From contig NC_090624.1 of the NCBI RefSeq assembly GCF_004359215.1, positions 2,807,845-2,831,609 on the forward strand: DNA of 23,765 nucleotides, written 5' to 3'. This DNA is from Bremia lactucae. Its lineage: Eukaryota > Oomycota > Peronosporomycetes > Peronosporales > Peronosporaceae. The notes beneath the pieces were generated by a model. That model worked only from the letters and a program-made list of their open reading frames with translations. It did no database searches and was not told where the DNA came from. Below, one piece after another: positions 9,071-18,378 of this stretch. The position numbers and the translations under genes are program-made. Numbering within the stretch: position 1 is the first letter of the stretch; each line of letters opens with the position of its first letter.

Positions 9071-9640
9071 GGTGGGGGTCAAGGTGAGTAAATCAGCGAT
9101 CAAGTGCAGCCCATGGTATTTCGAGCGCGAATGTAGTCATTCGATCCAAGGCGAAGTCTGCTGTTTTGACGCCATGTGGCGTAATGTCCCCTTTATCTCG
9201 ATGAACTGCGAAGACACTTATTACCCGTCTTCGGGTACGCGATTACCTACTGCCAACTACGCGCCAATAAAGTCGGCGCGACCACTTGATTAAATGGCTG
9301 TGTCGGAGTAAATCCTTCAACGTCAAGCCATCAATCGGTTTGTACGTGATGCACTTCAGTCTGCAGTAGATAAACAGAAAGGGGATGCAGATAAACATGG
9401 TAGAAAAACATGAGTAAGTTCCAGAACGTGATTGTGTATTATTGTCTACAGAAGGCCTTAGGGATTCAACAATTACCAACCAAGGCGCGAGAAAACTCGC
9501 GCCACGCTTTATCGGACCATCACGGTTTTTGAGGCGATCGGCGACGTCTACACGCTAGATATCCCTTCATCGTTGCGACTTCACTCGACAGTATACGTCG
9601 GGCGGCTAAAGAAATTATCGCCCAGCTAAGCTTCAAGGGT
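9071..9640 (+). pseudogene. gypsy integrase C-terminal domain
   Basis: Recognisable pieces are AINRFVRDALQSAVDKQKGD (9329-9388), ALPRFIGP-type sequence as PRFIGPSRF near 9499, and GDVYTLDIPSSLRLHSTVYV plus GRL ending near 9607. These match the GPF/GPY module that follows the DDE core in chromovirus integrases. The part 9071-9290 is frame-broken and acidic-linker like. Confidence 0.75.
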
Positions 9641-9973
9641 TGATTCCGATATCGGAGTCAAAGGCTCGTAGATTGACGTCCCTTTCTACCTTCCCTGACG
9701 CGCGAATGAAATTAGAAGCGGCTGCGTTCCTGTCTGTGCATGACCGAGAACTGGCGTTTCAGGTTCCCCGCGTTCGATCAATTCACGGTTTGACTGCCGG
9801 ATCTCACTAGCAGTTCTTTCTGCAGTACGCTCGTGAGCAGTCTCAGCTTCTAGCAGAGCGTCGGCAGCCTTGTTCTCCTTGTTCAGCCTCATCAGCACCC
9901 ACCTAGGCAACCAAAGACGCCAGCGTTACCATCGCGAGGGACCACCACCGCTTGTGGTCAGGTTCGCTGCATC

Positions 9974-10180
9974 GTGGATAGTATTGTAGGTCACGAGGAC
10001 CCTCTCCTCGAAGCAGCTACGTCGGCTCACGAGACGTGCGCGGTTCCACCGCGCGCAAGTATCATAAATACTGGCTTGGGTTTCTACCCGAGCAGAATAA
10101 GTGGGAACCGCATTCGTCGCTTCTTCGCGACGTTCCGGACGCTGTTCGGGCATATGAGTTAATGAAGTTGGACCACCCCA
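9974..10180 (+). pseudogene. gypsy chromodomain, frameshifted
   Basis: The frame starting at 9974 gives DSIVGHEDPLLE, matching the opening of chromodomains of the DRILDHED type. After a frameshift near 10010-10050, KYHKYWLGFLPEQNKWEPHS and SLLRDVPDAV supply the tryptophan-rich second half (YWLGF...WEP). Chromodomains at the integrase C-terminus are thought to steer integration toward modified histones. This marks the end of the recognisable pol. Confidence 0.78.
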
Positions 10181-11035
10181 ATGCGACAGCAGACGCGAAT
10201 GTTCTCGTATTTCAGAAGACAGTATGGCGACTCAAGACATCGAGAACAGGAACTGTGTCGTGATTCACGGCGTTGATGATAATTTTCTTTGCGAGACCGA
10301 GAACGTCGTGATGAATGTGTATCACCACGACTACGAGAACGGGACCTCGACGAGTAGCGCAGAGCAGGATGGGCAGGCAGTTGTGTCGCCGCCCTGCGTT
10401 GAGCATTCAGCGGATATTTATCCGCTATCGAGAGTGGTGACGCCAGCGAGGGCACCCAAAAAACTGCAGTCCACCGTATAAAGACTGTGCTCGTGCTTCC
10501 CGATCCAGGCATAAAACCAGCGAGGTGTATGTGCCATTTATCGCAAGGTGGACGTCGCAAGAGTAACATCCCTCGTTGACATGGACAAGCAGATTCAGTC
10601 CTCATTAAGCGTTCTCGCATCTTTTTCGCGTACAGCATCAATTGAGTGATCAGCGCGATAGTTCGTCCTCTCGATTTGCAAGTCATTGTAGAAGCATCCT
10701 CGAGCATTCGATTCAAACGCCGGATAAATGCGCAACAGAAACTTTGGAAAGTGTCGTCTGCATTAATCTTAAGACTCTTTCCGCGGAAAGCCCCGGAAAA
10801 CGCCAAAAGTAGTCCTGCATCGTTGTAAGCGAGTCCAGAGTGTGAGCTCCGGACAAGTCCAACAGCTTCCAAATGATGAGTTGTTGGCTAATCACGTGGA
10901 TGATTGCTCTCCCGCTTATGGTTCTCTGGGGTGATGTTGTACTGTGGGTCGTGCTATGTCATCGTGGCTTCGGTCGTAACTATAGAGTTATGACACTTGA
11001 GCACTTACGGTTAATGAGGTCTTTTTTAGAAGGGC
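10181..11035. other. gypsy 3' region, unassigned, with a long minus-strand open frame
   Basis: Lies between the chromodomain and the right LTR. A minus-strand frame of 237 codons (10872 to 10159) is open and has a Ser/Arg-rich segment (SSRSRSRSRGDTHSSRRSRS), but its last codons run antisense over the chromodomain end and I recognise no family. A plus-strand frame at 10224-10481 is also unrecognised. The region is most simply 3' untranslated DNA of the element. AGAAGGGCG near 11029-11037, just before the LTR, is a weak polypurine-tract candidate. Confidence 0.4.
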
Positions 11036-11039
11036 GTGA

Positions 11040-11290
11040 TGTAATGTGCCACTTTACAGGATTATTACAAATTAAAATAAACAATTCTATTGGCAGACAG
11101 GTGCTGTGCCCGAATAGCGGGCACAGCACTACCTGAGAACAAGTGGTTCCCGAAAAAACGGGAACACGGTCTTACTTAGTACGATTAAAACAATTCGTTA
11201 TGATTTAATTAATTTCTAATTTTACTTGATACCAATCACTTAGGCTGAAAGCTTTCTCAAGCGTTTCGTGAAAGCTGTAAGGACGTTTAC
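11040..11290 (+). repeat. gypsy LTR C (diverged, internally deleted)
   Basis: Starts TGTAATGTGCCAC and shares with LTR A and B the blocks GGCAGGTG/GGCAGACAGGTG, GGTTCCC...GGGAACACGGT, CTTAGT, GATTAAAA, TTTTACTTGATACC and CTTAGGCT.AAAGCTT.CTCAAGCG. Relative to A it lacks roughly 70 bases in the middle (around the GGGGTCTTAAGACCC palindrome), and its end near 11290 has lost CCCGTTACA. It serves as right LTR of the element to its left and may equally be left LTR of the gag-bearing sequence to its right. Confidence 0.65.
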
Positions 11291-11400
11291 CTCCGTTTCA
11301 TAGTAGCTTTAGTATTCTTTCCAACGATCCGTTTCTCTGAGCGTGCCAAGAAAATGAGCCTTAATATCATTTCTTACACCTCTCCGGACATAAATGGGGG

Positions 11401-11880
11401 GTGGCAGAGCACTTGGTGCTGGGGCTTGACAAGCAAGCCCAGGCCAGACTCATAAGCATTCCTTTTGAGCAATATGTAAATTAGTTGGAGCAGTTTGAGA
11501 TATTTGTGCTCGGACAGCGAAGGTCCGCGTCCGAGGCACATAGCCAATCCGCGATGGTGTCCGACACTAAGACTCAGGATAGGCTTGGGCGTGAGCAGGC
11601 TCAGAGCGAGGCTCTTAATAGGATGGATTCAATTTTTCCATCTGGCCACATCAGCCGGCCCACTCAGGTGTCGAGGACGACACCCGGTTGGTGTCATACG
11701 CCATGTTTTGTTTGCTCAATAAGGCCTCGAAGTGGCTTACTTGGCACTTATGACGAACGGTAAGATGTTCCGCACATGGGCGATCTTTTAGACAAATATT
11801 CGTGCCATGTATCAGCCGCCGAACAACAGAGTAATCGAGCACTGGGCGTGGCCACTACACGCTTGTCCGTTCTTTAACAA
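11401..11880 (+). pseudogene. second gypsy Gag remnant, different subfamily
   Basis: The frame from 11401 reads AEHLVLGLDKQAQARLISIP and FEQYVN, is cut by TAG at 11482-11484, then continues as a polar region with EREQAQS-like sequence. After frame changes, VSYAMFCLLNKASKWLTW (about 11690-11745), NGKMFRTWAIF and AMYQPPNNRVIEH (11804-11842) match the core of Retrotrans_gag (FAMxxL...W...FPTW..F...L...F.PPN). The wording differs from the gag at 4435, so it comes from another subfamily. The assembly gap starts 84 bases further on. Confidence 0.6.
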
Positions 11881-11963
11881 CAACTGTATTTCTACAATTG
11901 TTTGTAATTTGAAGAGCGAGGGTTCTCGCTCTCTACATACGAGGCCTATGGGTTTGGACCAAC

Positions 11964-12522
11964 NNNNNNNNNNNNNNNNNNNNNNNNNNNNNNNNNNNNN
12001 NNNNNNNNNNNNNNNNNNNNNNNNNNNNNNNNNNNNNNNNNNNNNNNNNNNNNNNNNNNNNNNNNNNNNNNNNNNNNNNNNNNNNNNNNNNNNNNNNNNN
12101 NNNNNNNNNNNNNNNNNNNNNNNNNNNNNNNNNNNNNNNNNNNNNNNNNNNNNNNNNNNNNNNNNNNNNNNNNNNNNNNNNNNNNNNNNNNNNNNNNNNN
12201 NNNNNNNNNNNNNNNNNNNNNNNNNNNNNNNNNNNNNNNNNNNNNNNNNNNNNNNNNNNNNNNNNNNNNNNNNNNNNNNNNNNNNNNNNNNNNNNNNNNN
12301 NNNNNNNNNNNNNNNNNNNNNNNNNNNNNNNNNNNNNNNNNNNNNNNNNNNNNNNNNNNNNNNNNNNNNNNNNNNNNNNNNNNNNNNNNNNNNNNNNNNN
12401 NNNNNNNNNNNNNNNNNNNNNNNNNNNNNNNNNNNNNNNNNNNNNNNNNNNNNNNNNNNNNNNNNNNNNNNNNNNNNNNNNNNNNNNNNNNNNNNNNNNN
12501 NNNNNNNNNNNNNNNNNNNNNN
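11964..12522. other. assembly gap (559 N)
   Basis: A run of N. Any frame drawn through it is meaningless. The true gap size is not known from the sequence. Confidence 1.
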
Positions 12523-12930
12523 GGGTCGACGCGAAAGCGTCTTCCCGCTAGCAGGATACAAATGCTGCTCTATAAACAGTTCCAACTGTTGTTCATCCTG
12601 TTCTCGGAACATTTTCGCGTGTTGAAAGCCATGATGGTGAAGCAAGGCTAATTTTTTCTAGCTCTTGAGGGACTTGAAAGCTCCCTTCTTCTTCGTCCAA
12701 CATGTCAATTTCGGATGGAACGTGCGTAGGCTGTTGAACGGACTACGGAGTAATACCAGATTTAACGGAGCACCATTTGCTAGCACTGTTAACAGTACTA
12801 GTCAACCTAGACTGATTACACTGAAGGTGAGGTGTCTCGACTACTTCACGTTCACGACGTGCCGAGGAATGTTCTAGGTAGCTAAGTTGGATTAGCTACC
12901 AAAGGTAAAATCTAAGGCTTTAGAATAGGG
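12523..12930. other. unassigned DNA after the gap
   Basis: No family recognised on either strand. The minus strand has an acidic stretch (SEIDMLDEEEGSFQVPQELE, about 12640-12710) that could be polyprotein spacer. The plus strand shows short open frames without recognisable content. Confidence 0.3.
12877..12900. other. perfect 9-bp hairpin
   Basis: GGTAGCTAA (12877-12885) and TTAGCTACC (12892-12900) are exact reverse complements around a six-base loop GTTGGA. No T-tract follows, so it is not a classic terminator. It might be a structural relic of a mobile element. Confidence 0.6.
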
Positions 12931-12969
12931 AAAATGTAAAACTGTATGGATAGATTAAGTTCCTACGCA

Positions 12970-13200
12970 ACGATCTTCTATTTACTGCAGGCTTTATTAT
13001 ATTGACAACAAACGATGTGTGGCGCCTACTTGCGCACCGCATAATCGACGATTGGCACTTACTTCAAAGTAAAATCAACCAATCAACAGAATTATTTCCT
13101 GTTGCGTCAATATTACGGAATTTGGTATAAATTCATACTGCTTTATTATTCCCTGTCATAAGACATAATATTTGGTAACAATATTAATGGCACACCCTGT
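12970..13200 (+). repeat. LTR-like repeat, copy 1
   Basis: It shares with 23112-23400 the ordered blocks CGATCTT, TGGCGCCTAC.TGCGCACCGCA, CAACCAATCAA, TCAATATTA and CTTTATTATT, in the same orientation and with similar spacing. It is AT-rich and non-coding. This looks like a diverged LTR or other dispersed repeat; no terminal repeats could be defined here. Confidence 0.5.
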
Positions 13201-13449
13201 TACACATACAACGCCAGTGTAGCGCATATAATCAGCATCTGAGCCCGATGAAGAACCTGTAATATTACAGCAATGTAATTCTATGCCGTTGGCCAAATCA
13301 GGTAGAAAATAGGTCATCTGCTCCTCATTTCTATAGTGGCGCAAGAACTTAGCCGGTATAATATTGAAACAAAAATAATTAGCAATTAATGCATCACCTT
13401 AAACGTTTCATATTATCGCAAAAAATACTTCTTACTAAAGCTGGGAATC

Positions 13450-14250
13450 CAATATCGCATTCTATCTTGTGGTCGTTCTGCGTAACCTGCTTATGAGCCT
13501 TCCTTTTCTAGATACATTGGCGACGAGAGTCACAGCCTCTATATTTTCCGGAATAAGATTGGAGAAGACGCCCTAGTTCTCTTTTAAACCACAAATTTTC
13601 TCATATTGATTTTCCTGCAACTGGGTACCTAGTGCATCTGCCTCGTCATGTTTCGTTAGTGCGCGACGCATTTTACGTCCCTCGCGTAATAATCTACTAA
13701 GCCAAAAGTTGAAACAACTGCTTTTAATTCCCTTCGACAACCTCTGAGTGGACGCAACCCAGCAATCGCTTATCCTCCGTTATTCGCTTAGCACGCACGT
13801 ACCTTTGCATCATGCTACGATACAAAAGTTTGCCAGTCTTGATATTGGAACGAGCAAAAGTCCCTTTTGAAAAACTTGCGCTGAACAAAACGATTGGCAT
13901 CGCTGTACACCGCAAGCATCGAGCTCTGTGTAATCAAAGACGGTTGGAACTCTTTCGAACGTCATCTCGTGAAATTGCTCCTCAGCGCGTCGGATGTTAT
14001 ATGCTTGAAATTTGCTTAAGTCTTCCACGTCTCTTGGAGTTAGCTGGACAAATTACAATTTCTTTGCTGTCCGCAAATAGCATGTCATTCTCCGTATCAC
14101 AGACCTTTTAAGTCTTCGTTCAGCCCTTGTCACGTCCGTTGACTTTCATCTGTGCCAAATACTCGAGCTTAGCTGACGGCTCTTGACATTGTTAAGCTTC
14201 TTCATCGCAGTTGGCGCTGGCAATTTTTAACTATAATACCAACATCATAT
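13450..14250 (-). pseudogene. decayed coding region of unknown identity
   Basis: I do not recognise the protein. On the minus strand several frames carry protein-like, low-stop text in succession: KLEYLAQMKVNGRDKG and DTENDMLFADSKEIVI (14200-14060), DLSKFQAYNIRRAEEQFHEM and VPTVFDYTELD (about 14025-13930), RYVRAKRITEDKRLLGCVHS (about 13807-13748), FWLSRLLREGRKMRRALTKH and DEADALGTQLQENQYEKI (about 13710-13590). They are highly charged with a likely helical/coiled-coil character in the last part. The pieces lie in consistent order but switch frame at least three times and are interrupted by stops, as in a gene with frameshifts or unspliced introns. No retroelement motif is seen. It lies divergently next to the CRN gene. 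Confidence 0.35.
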
Positions 14251-14449
14251 AACTTTTTTTCGTCATATCCAAATTTTGATTCTTGTCATGTCATGCAAGC
14301 AACTTTACGCCTTTCCAAATAAATAGTCATAATGTCACAAAGTGTATAAAGAGTACTAGATTGATGTATTTAAAAGTTTCAACCACCACTCAGCTTTTAA
14401 AAAGAAAGAAACTCATCTATCGTTATTTCGCAAGTATTTCTTTGACGGG

Positions 14450-14466
14450 GCATTCTCGAACTTTCC
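14450..14466 (+). promoter_or_regulatory. Inr-like oomycete core promoter candidate
   Basis: GCATTCTCGAACTTTCC lies 8-24 bases upstream of the CRN start codon. Oomycete core promoters contain an initiator resembling TCATTYYNCAWTTT, and this matches most positions. The distance to ATG is short but within what is seen for oomycete genes with short leaders. Confidence 0.4.
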
Positions 14467-14473
14467 TTCAAAT

Positions 14474-16264
14474 ATGTCACGTGAAGTTTGGTTCCAGCTG
14501 GTGAATAGAGAAGGTAACACAGTTGGCACAGTCGACTGCGTTGATCTCGCTGAAGATGCCAAGGTTTTTCGACTTCGAGACGCCGTACAAATGAAATACA
14601 GCGACAGTCACCTCGCCGGCATTGCCACGTCTGATCTCATAGTCTACGCGAATGGGGCGGATCATACCAGTGGTCAGCACCTGCCTTACTTGTCGTTTCC
14701 TTTGAGAGAGCTTGGAATAGATGAGAACGACCCGATCATTATAGCGAATATGCATGAGGAACCAGAACAGAAGAAGCTGAAGACATTGACTGTAAAAATC
14801 CAGGACGAGCTGATAAATTCGATTCGGCGCAACTTGGATATCGGGACGTGGCAGGTTGGCGGCTACAATCTCGAGATTTTCCGCGTTGAACCGGATTTTC
14901 CCAAGTGGTTTTACGTTCGTAAGGAAACGATCGATATCATCAAGGTATTCGAGTCCCAGATGATAGCAAACAAGAAAATTCTGTTTCAGGGTACGCCTGG
15001 CGTTGGCAAGAGCATGCTGATCGTGTTGTTTGCGCTCTACATGGCCTTAATTGAGTAGAAACGAGTCGTTCTATTTCGTAGTTATTCACATGAAGAGAAA
15101 GGTTTTTCCTTGTTGTATCTCGATGCAGAAAACAAGGAGTTCTGGCGAATGGACGAGGCAAAAATTGAAGACCTGGATTTGTACCGGCAGTATTTTAAGG
15201 GTGCAGTATTGTGTCTGGACGGATTCCGACAAGACGTTGTTAGGAGTCACATCAGCGTTCTAGGAAAGTACCGGCTGCTGGCCACCTCTTGTCAGTATTG
15301 TTTGAAGGGTGCTGCTTATAGTGTATTGCGTAAGTGCCTTGTTCCATTTTGGTCGCTTTCCGATTTGAAATTGATTGGCGCGCATCTTGATTTGTCGAAA
15401 CACATGATCAAAAACATGTATTTTTACTCGGGTGGAAATATGCGAGCTTTCTTATCGGATCAAACAGGAGCGGAGGCAGTGGTTGACGATGCAATCCGTA
15501 AGGTCGATCCGAATATTGCAGACTTTCTCATTACGCAGCATGGAAGTACGTCGGATAAACAAATTGATCACATACGGATGACGGGAATTCGAGCAAACGA
15601 TCACCGTGACTTGGACAAGTATATGTTTTCCACCCATTGGGTTTCTGAGGTCACCTCTGAATATGCGTTGAGAAAACTGGGCAAAATTGTAAAGCCAATT
15701 TATTACGAAGAAATGTGGTCCAAAGGCCGCAAGCTTCGAGATGGGGTGTTGATGGGCATTGCATTTGAGAACTACGTGCATACACTGGCGAGGGATGGAA
15801 AAAAGATTGAGTTGCAAGTGAGGGAATACAACCAAGTGAAAAAGAGTCAGCATACCTATATTGCGTTGGAAATCGAAGCCAAGTCGTGCTGCAACGATGG
15901 AGCTACTGCAGCAGAATGCGATACAGCCATGCAGCGATTTGCGACTTCAAATGACGATTATTGGTATCCCTCTTTTCGTTGTTTGAAGTCGATCGATAGT
16001 GTCGCAAAGCTGAAGAGGGATGGGCAGCCTTGCACGATTATACTGATTCAAGTTACAAAATCAATCAGACACTCATTCGATTCATCTGCCATCAACAAGT
16101 ATGCGGGGTTCTTTCCGGGCGGCTGCCAATACATTGCATTGGTGCCCAATAAAGAGGTAAGTGATAACTTTCAACTTGTTCCACCTAATTTTGCCGCCAG
16201 TGTGCGTTTGCATGTTGCATACATCACGACTGGTGTTTTTGATACTACGCCTGTAGGCACGTGA
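14474..16264 (+). pseudogene. Crinkler (CRN)-type gene, NTPase-REase class, one in-frame TAG
   Basis: CRN proteins are host-directed or inter-strain effectors of oomycetes; those with NTPase and REase-fold domains are thought to act on nucleic acids in the nucleus. From ATG 14474 the frame spans 596 codons, with a single TAG at codon 195 (15056-15058). Codons 1-95 form a ubiquitin-like header. It has DLIVYAN at 54-60 where canonical CRNs carry LFLAK. No signal peptide is seen and HVLVVVP is absent. Walker A GTPGVGKS is at 173-180. After the stop, in the same frame, come a Walker B-like VLCLDGF (near codon 249), a sensor-like LLATS, and SGGNMRAF (319-326). An REase-like C-terminus follows: GIAFENYVH, SIDS (Asp near 508), QVTK (526-529). 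The stop falls 14 codons after Walker A and leaves only header plus P-loop. Possibilities are a recent pseudogene, a sequencing error or stop readthrough. The open frame after the stop argues for very recent loss or an error. Confidence 0.82.
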
Positions 16265-16575
16265 AATGCCACTTCAGCAAGTAATGAAACTTTTTTACAA
16301 CAAGCTGCAATTTATTACTATATACTAATGTTTTTTTGGTGATAATCTTGTTTGGTAAAATACTAATAACCGCACCACTATCGTTTAACTTGTCTACTGC
16401 TATTAAAGATTCGTACCGAAAGAAAGACTAGCTGAGAACGTCGCAAAAAGAGTTTTTGATGTGTTTTGCCGCTTGTAAAAGGCTCCGTGCTCACATAATC
16501 ATTTTGTAAGAGCAGTGCGAGTTGGAAAGCTTAGTGATGGCTTACGAAAAGTGGACAAAATTCGATGTCACTCAC
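16265..16575. other. intergenic AT-rich DNA
   Basis: Separates the 3' end of the CRN gene from the converging 3' end of the MFS remnant. No coding or RNA signal is seen. TATTACTATATACTAATG near 16311-16329 is simple AT-rich sequence. Confidence 0.5.
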
Positions 16576-16578
16576 CCT

Positions 16579-17500
16579 CAGTAGATCCAATCAATCAGCC
16601 CATGACAAATCCATGACTCTCCTCGTGCGAGGCGTATACCAAATGCAAATATCAAAGACGCCACAGGAACTAACGTGCAGCACAAACTTCGTTTATGGTC
16701 AACTCGGTCGATAACGAAAAACAAAAAGAACGCGCCCAGTAATTGCATCCCCATACAATTCACAAACGTATACGTTGCGTCTTGAATGGATCGAAACGTA
16801 TTGGACAGATACATAATCACGCAGCCCACAAAGAGCTCCAGGACCAGCAATTAATCAATCCGACTGCAAATTTCTGCACCAACGCGCCGCCCACATTATC
16901 GTCACTACTGGCCTCTTTGTCCCAATCATCCGCAATTCTTCCGCCACACTTTTCTTACGACGCAAAACGGACAAACACTGTTCCCACGATTCCAACATCT
17001 TGCGCATATATATACACCCGATACGGACTCTTAGGGAATACGTAGACAGCAGGCGTAGTATAATTGTCAAAATAAACACTTGCTAGACCCATCCAACTTC
17101 ATCCGACGACGACGAAAACCACGACGCAAACAAAATGCCAGACAGAAAGCCACAGCTCAAGAGCAGCAACGCTTTTACACGCTTATCCCACGTTAAAATT
17201 TCATAAATGTATACGGCCAGCGTCGATAGCAGCAGCTCAACGGAGTTGCCAAGTTAGTAAATGCCAGGCACAAAAAGCCCTTCGCCGTTCGTTGATAAAA
17301 CATTCATACTTTCAAGGAGACTTACATACCTTTTATATCGAATAAGCACATTGGAAGCATAAGAGCCATTAATTAAAGAGACTGTGATTAACAAAAATCC
17401 TTGCCTTTCGTCCTTGCGTTAAGCTGTGCACTTGAAATGGTCTTCATCAATCGTAGAGTAGACGTGCCCCTCCTTCGAGGAGCATCGAAATTGGTGCCCT
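16579..17500 (-). pseudogene. MFS (sugar-porter/SV2-like) transporter remnant
   Basis: Minus-strand remnant of a multi-span membrane transporter. Reading from 17500 downward: a charged stretch (RRRGTSTLRLMKTISSAQLN), then FLLITVSLINGSYASNVLIR, GLFVPGIY, a TAA, and LGNSVELLLSTLAVYIYEIL followed by a charged loop. Next are VKALLLLSCGFLSGILFASW, a TAG, QVFILTIILRLLSTY, and after frame changes a cytosolic loop and FVGCVIMYLSNTFRSIQDAT, then LGAFFLFFVIDRVDHKRSL (a G-x3-D-R-x-G-R-R-like MFS loop), VPVASLIFAFGI and a stop at 16579. The hydrophobic spans with the DRxxxxKR loop fit MFS, probably the middle spans. Substrate cannot be inferred. The N-terminal part is missing exactly where the duplicated LTR segment begins (17504), and the final spans are missing too. 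Confidence 0.6.
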
Positions 17501-17979
17501 CGCAAACCTCCCAATTGGGTGTGGTGCACAAAGTGACCCACTTTTGTGTATGTGCATAGGATGACGGCTAGCGTCATCCACGATCCGTAGATTTCCAAGG
17601 AATACGCTCGCAATAGAGGTGAATTTTTTTTAACAACTATTTTTTTAATTTTATTATTATAATTTTTTTTGTTTTTATAGGTAATTTTTTTGCTTTAGCT
17701 CTAAAAAACCTTTTTTCATATTCAAGTGAAATATCTACAGAGGTGGCATCTATTGATTTGTTGTATTACGCTCGATTGAATATAAATCAGTCTTTAACCT
17801 ACTTCCTAGCTGACAAGTGCGCACGCGAAGCCGGATTACCGCTTCCGTGACGACACTTCTTTAAGGTAATTAGTCCGTTGGGTGAGGTCGCTTAGTCACC
17901 CACAAACTACCTCCTGTGCTTGAAGGTGTGTACTTAAATAGAGCGTGGCTGCTAAAGTAGCGCCCGCCTACAATTGGTA

Positions 17980-18304
17980 AGTAATAAGCCACATTTCAGG
18001 ATTAACACAAAACAAAGAAAAAAAGACATTTGTAGGCAGGTGATTTGTCCGAATTGCGGGCTCAGCGTAACAATTATTTATTGATTCATTATTTTGGGTC
18101 TTAAGACCCAATACATGCCAATGATAAATTACCGGAGTGTTAGTGGTTCCCCGAAAAGGCGGGAACACGGTTGTACTTAGTCTGATTAAAAAAATCATAA
18201 CGAATGAATTAGCTTCCAGTTTTACTTGATACCTGAAACTTAGGCTAAAAGCTTCCTCAAGCGGTTCGTGTAAGCTAGTGATGGGGCCTTCTAAACCCGT
18301 TACA
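17980..18304 (+). repeat. gypsy LTR B
   Basis: Near-identical to LTR A. The start is mutated (AGTAATAAGCC instead of TGTAATGGGCC), and it ends CCCGTTACA at 18296-18304 followed by the same AC and TGGCAGCAC primer-binding site. No partner LTR for this copy is found to the right. Confidence 0.75.
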
Positions 18305-18378
18305 ACTGGCAGCACTTAGTAGTCCTTCCCGTGTCTGAGTTTGGGATAAGCGAATCATCGTAATTCGACGCTCCAGAT

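Larger units (their letters stand above)
4035..11290 (+). mobile_element. decayed Ty3/gypsy chromovirus-like element
   Basis: Between two related LTRs (4035-4360 and 11040-11290) lie, in order and all on the plus strand, recognisable remnants of gag, protease, a repeat spacer, RT, RNase H, integrase with its C-terminal domain, and a chromodomain. This is the canonical Ty3/gypsy order, and the chromodomain places it with chromovirus-like elements. About 7.3 kb is a normal length. Stops and frameshifts occur in every domain and several catalytic residues are lost, so it is not autonomous. The two LTRs are clearly diverged from each other, which fits an old insertion. It remains possible that the right LTR belongs to the next element. 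Confidence 0.75.

Noticed and set aside
11807..12645. Long open frames on both strands across the gap
   Set aside because: They exist only because N bases translate without stops; most residues are X.
15030..15110. A small intron removing the CRN stop
   Set aside because: Conserved-looking coding continues in the same frame directly on both sides of the TAG, and no convincing splice pair was seen that would leave it intact.
14940..15853. Minus-strand frames at 14940-15161 and 15452-15853
   Set aside because: Antisense to the CRN frame, with no family signal.
16743..17045. Plus-strand 100-codon frame
   Set aside because: Antisense to the MFS remnant; no recognisable motif.
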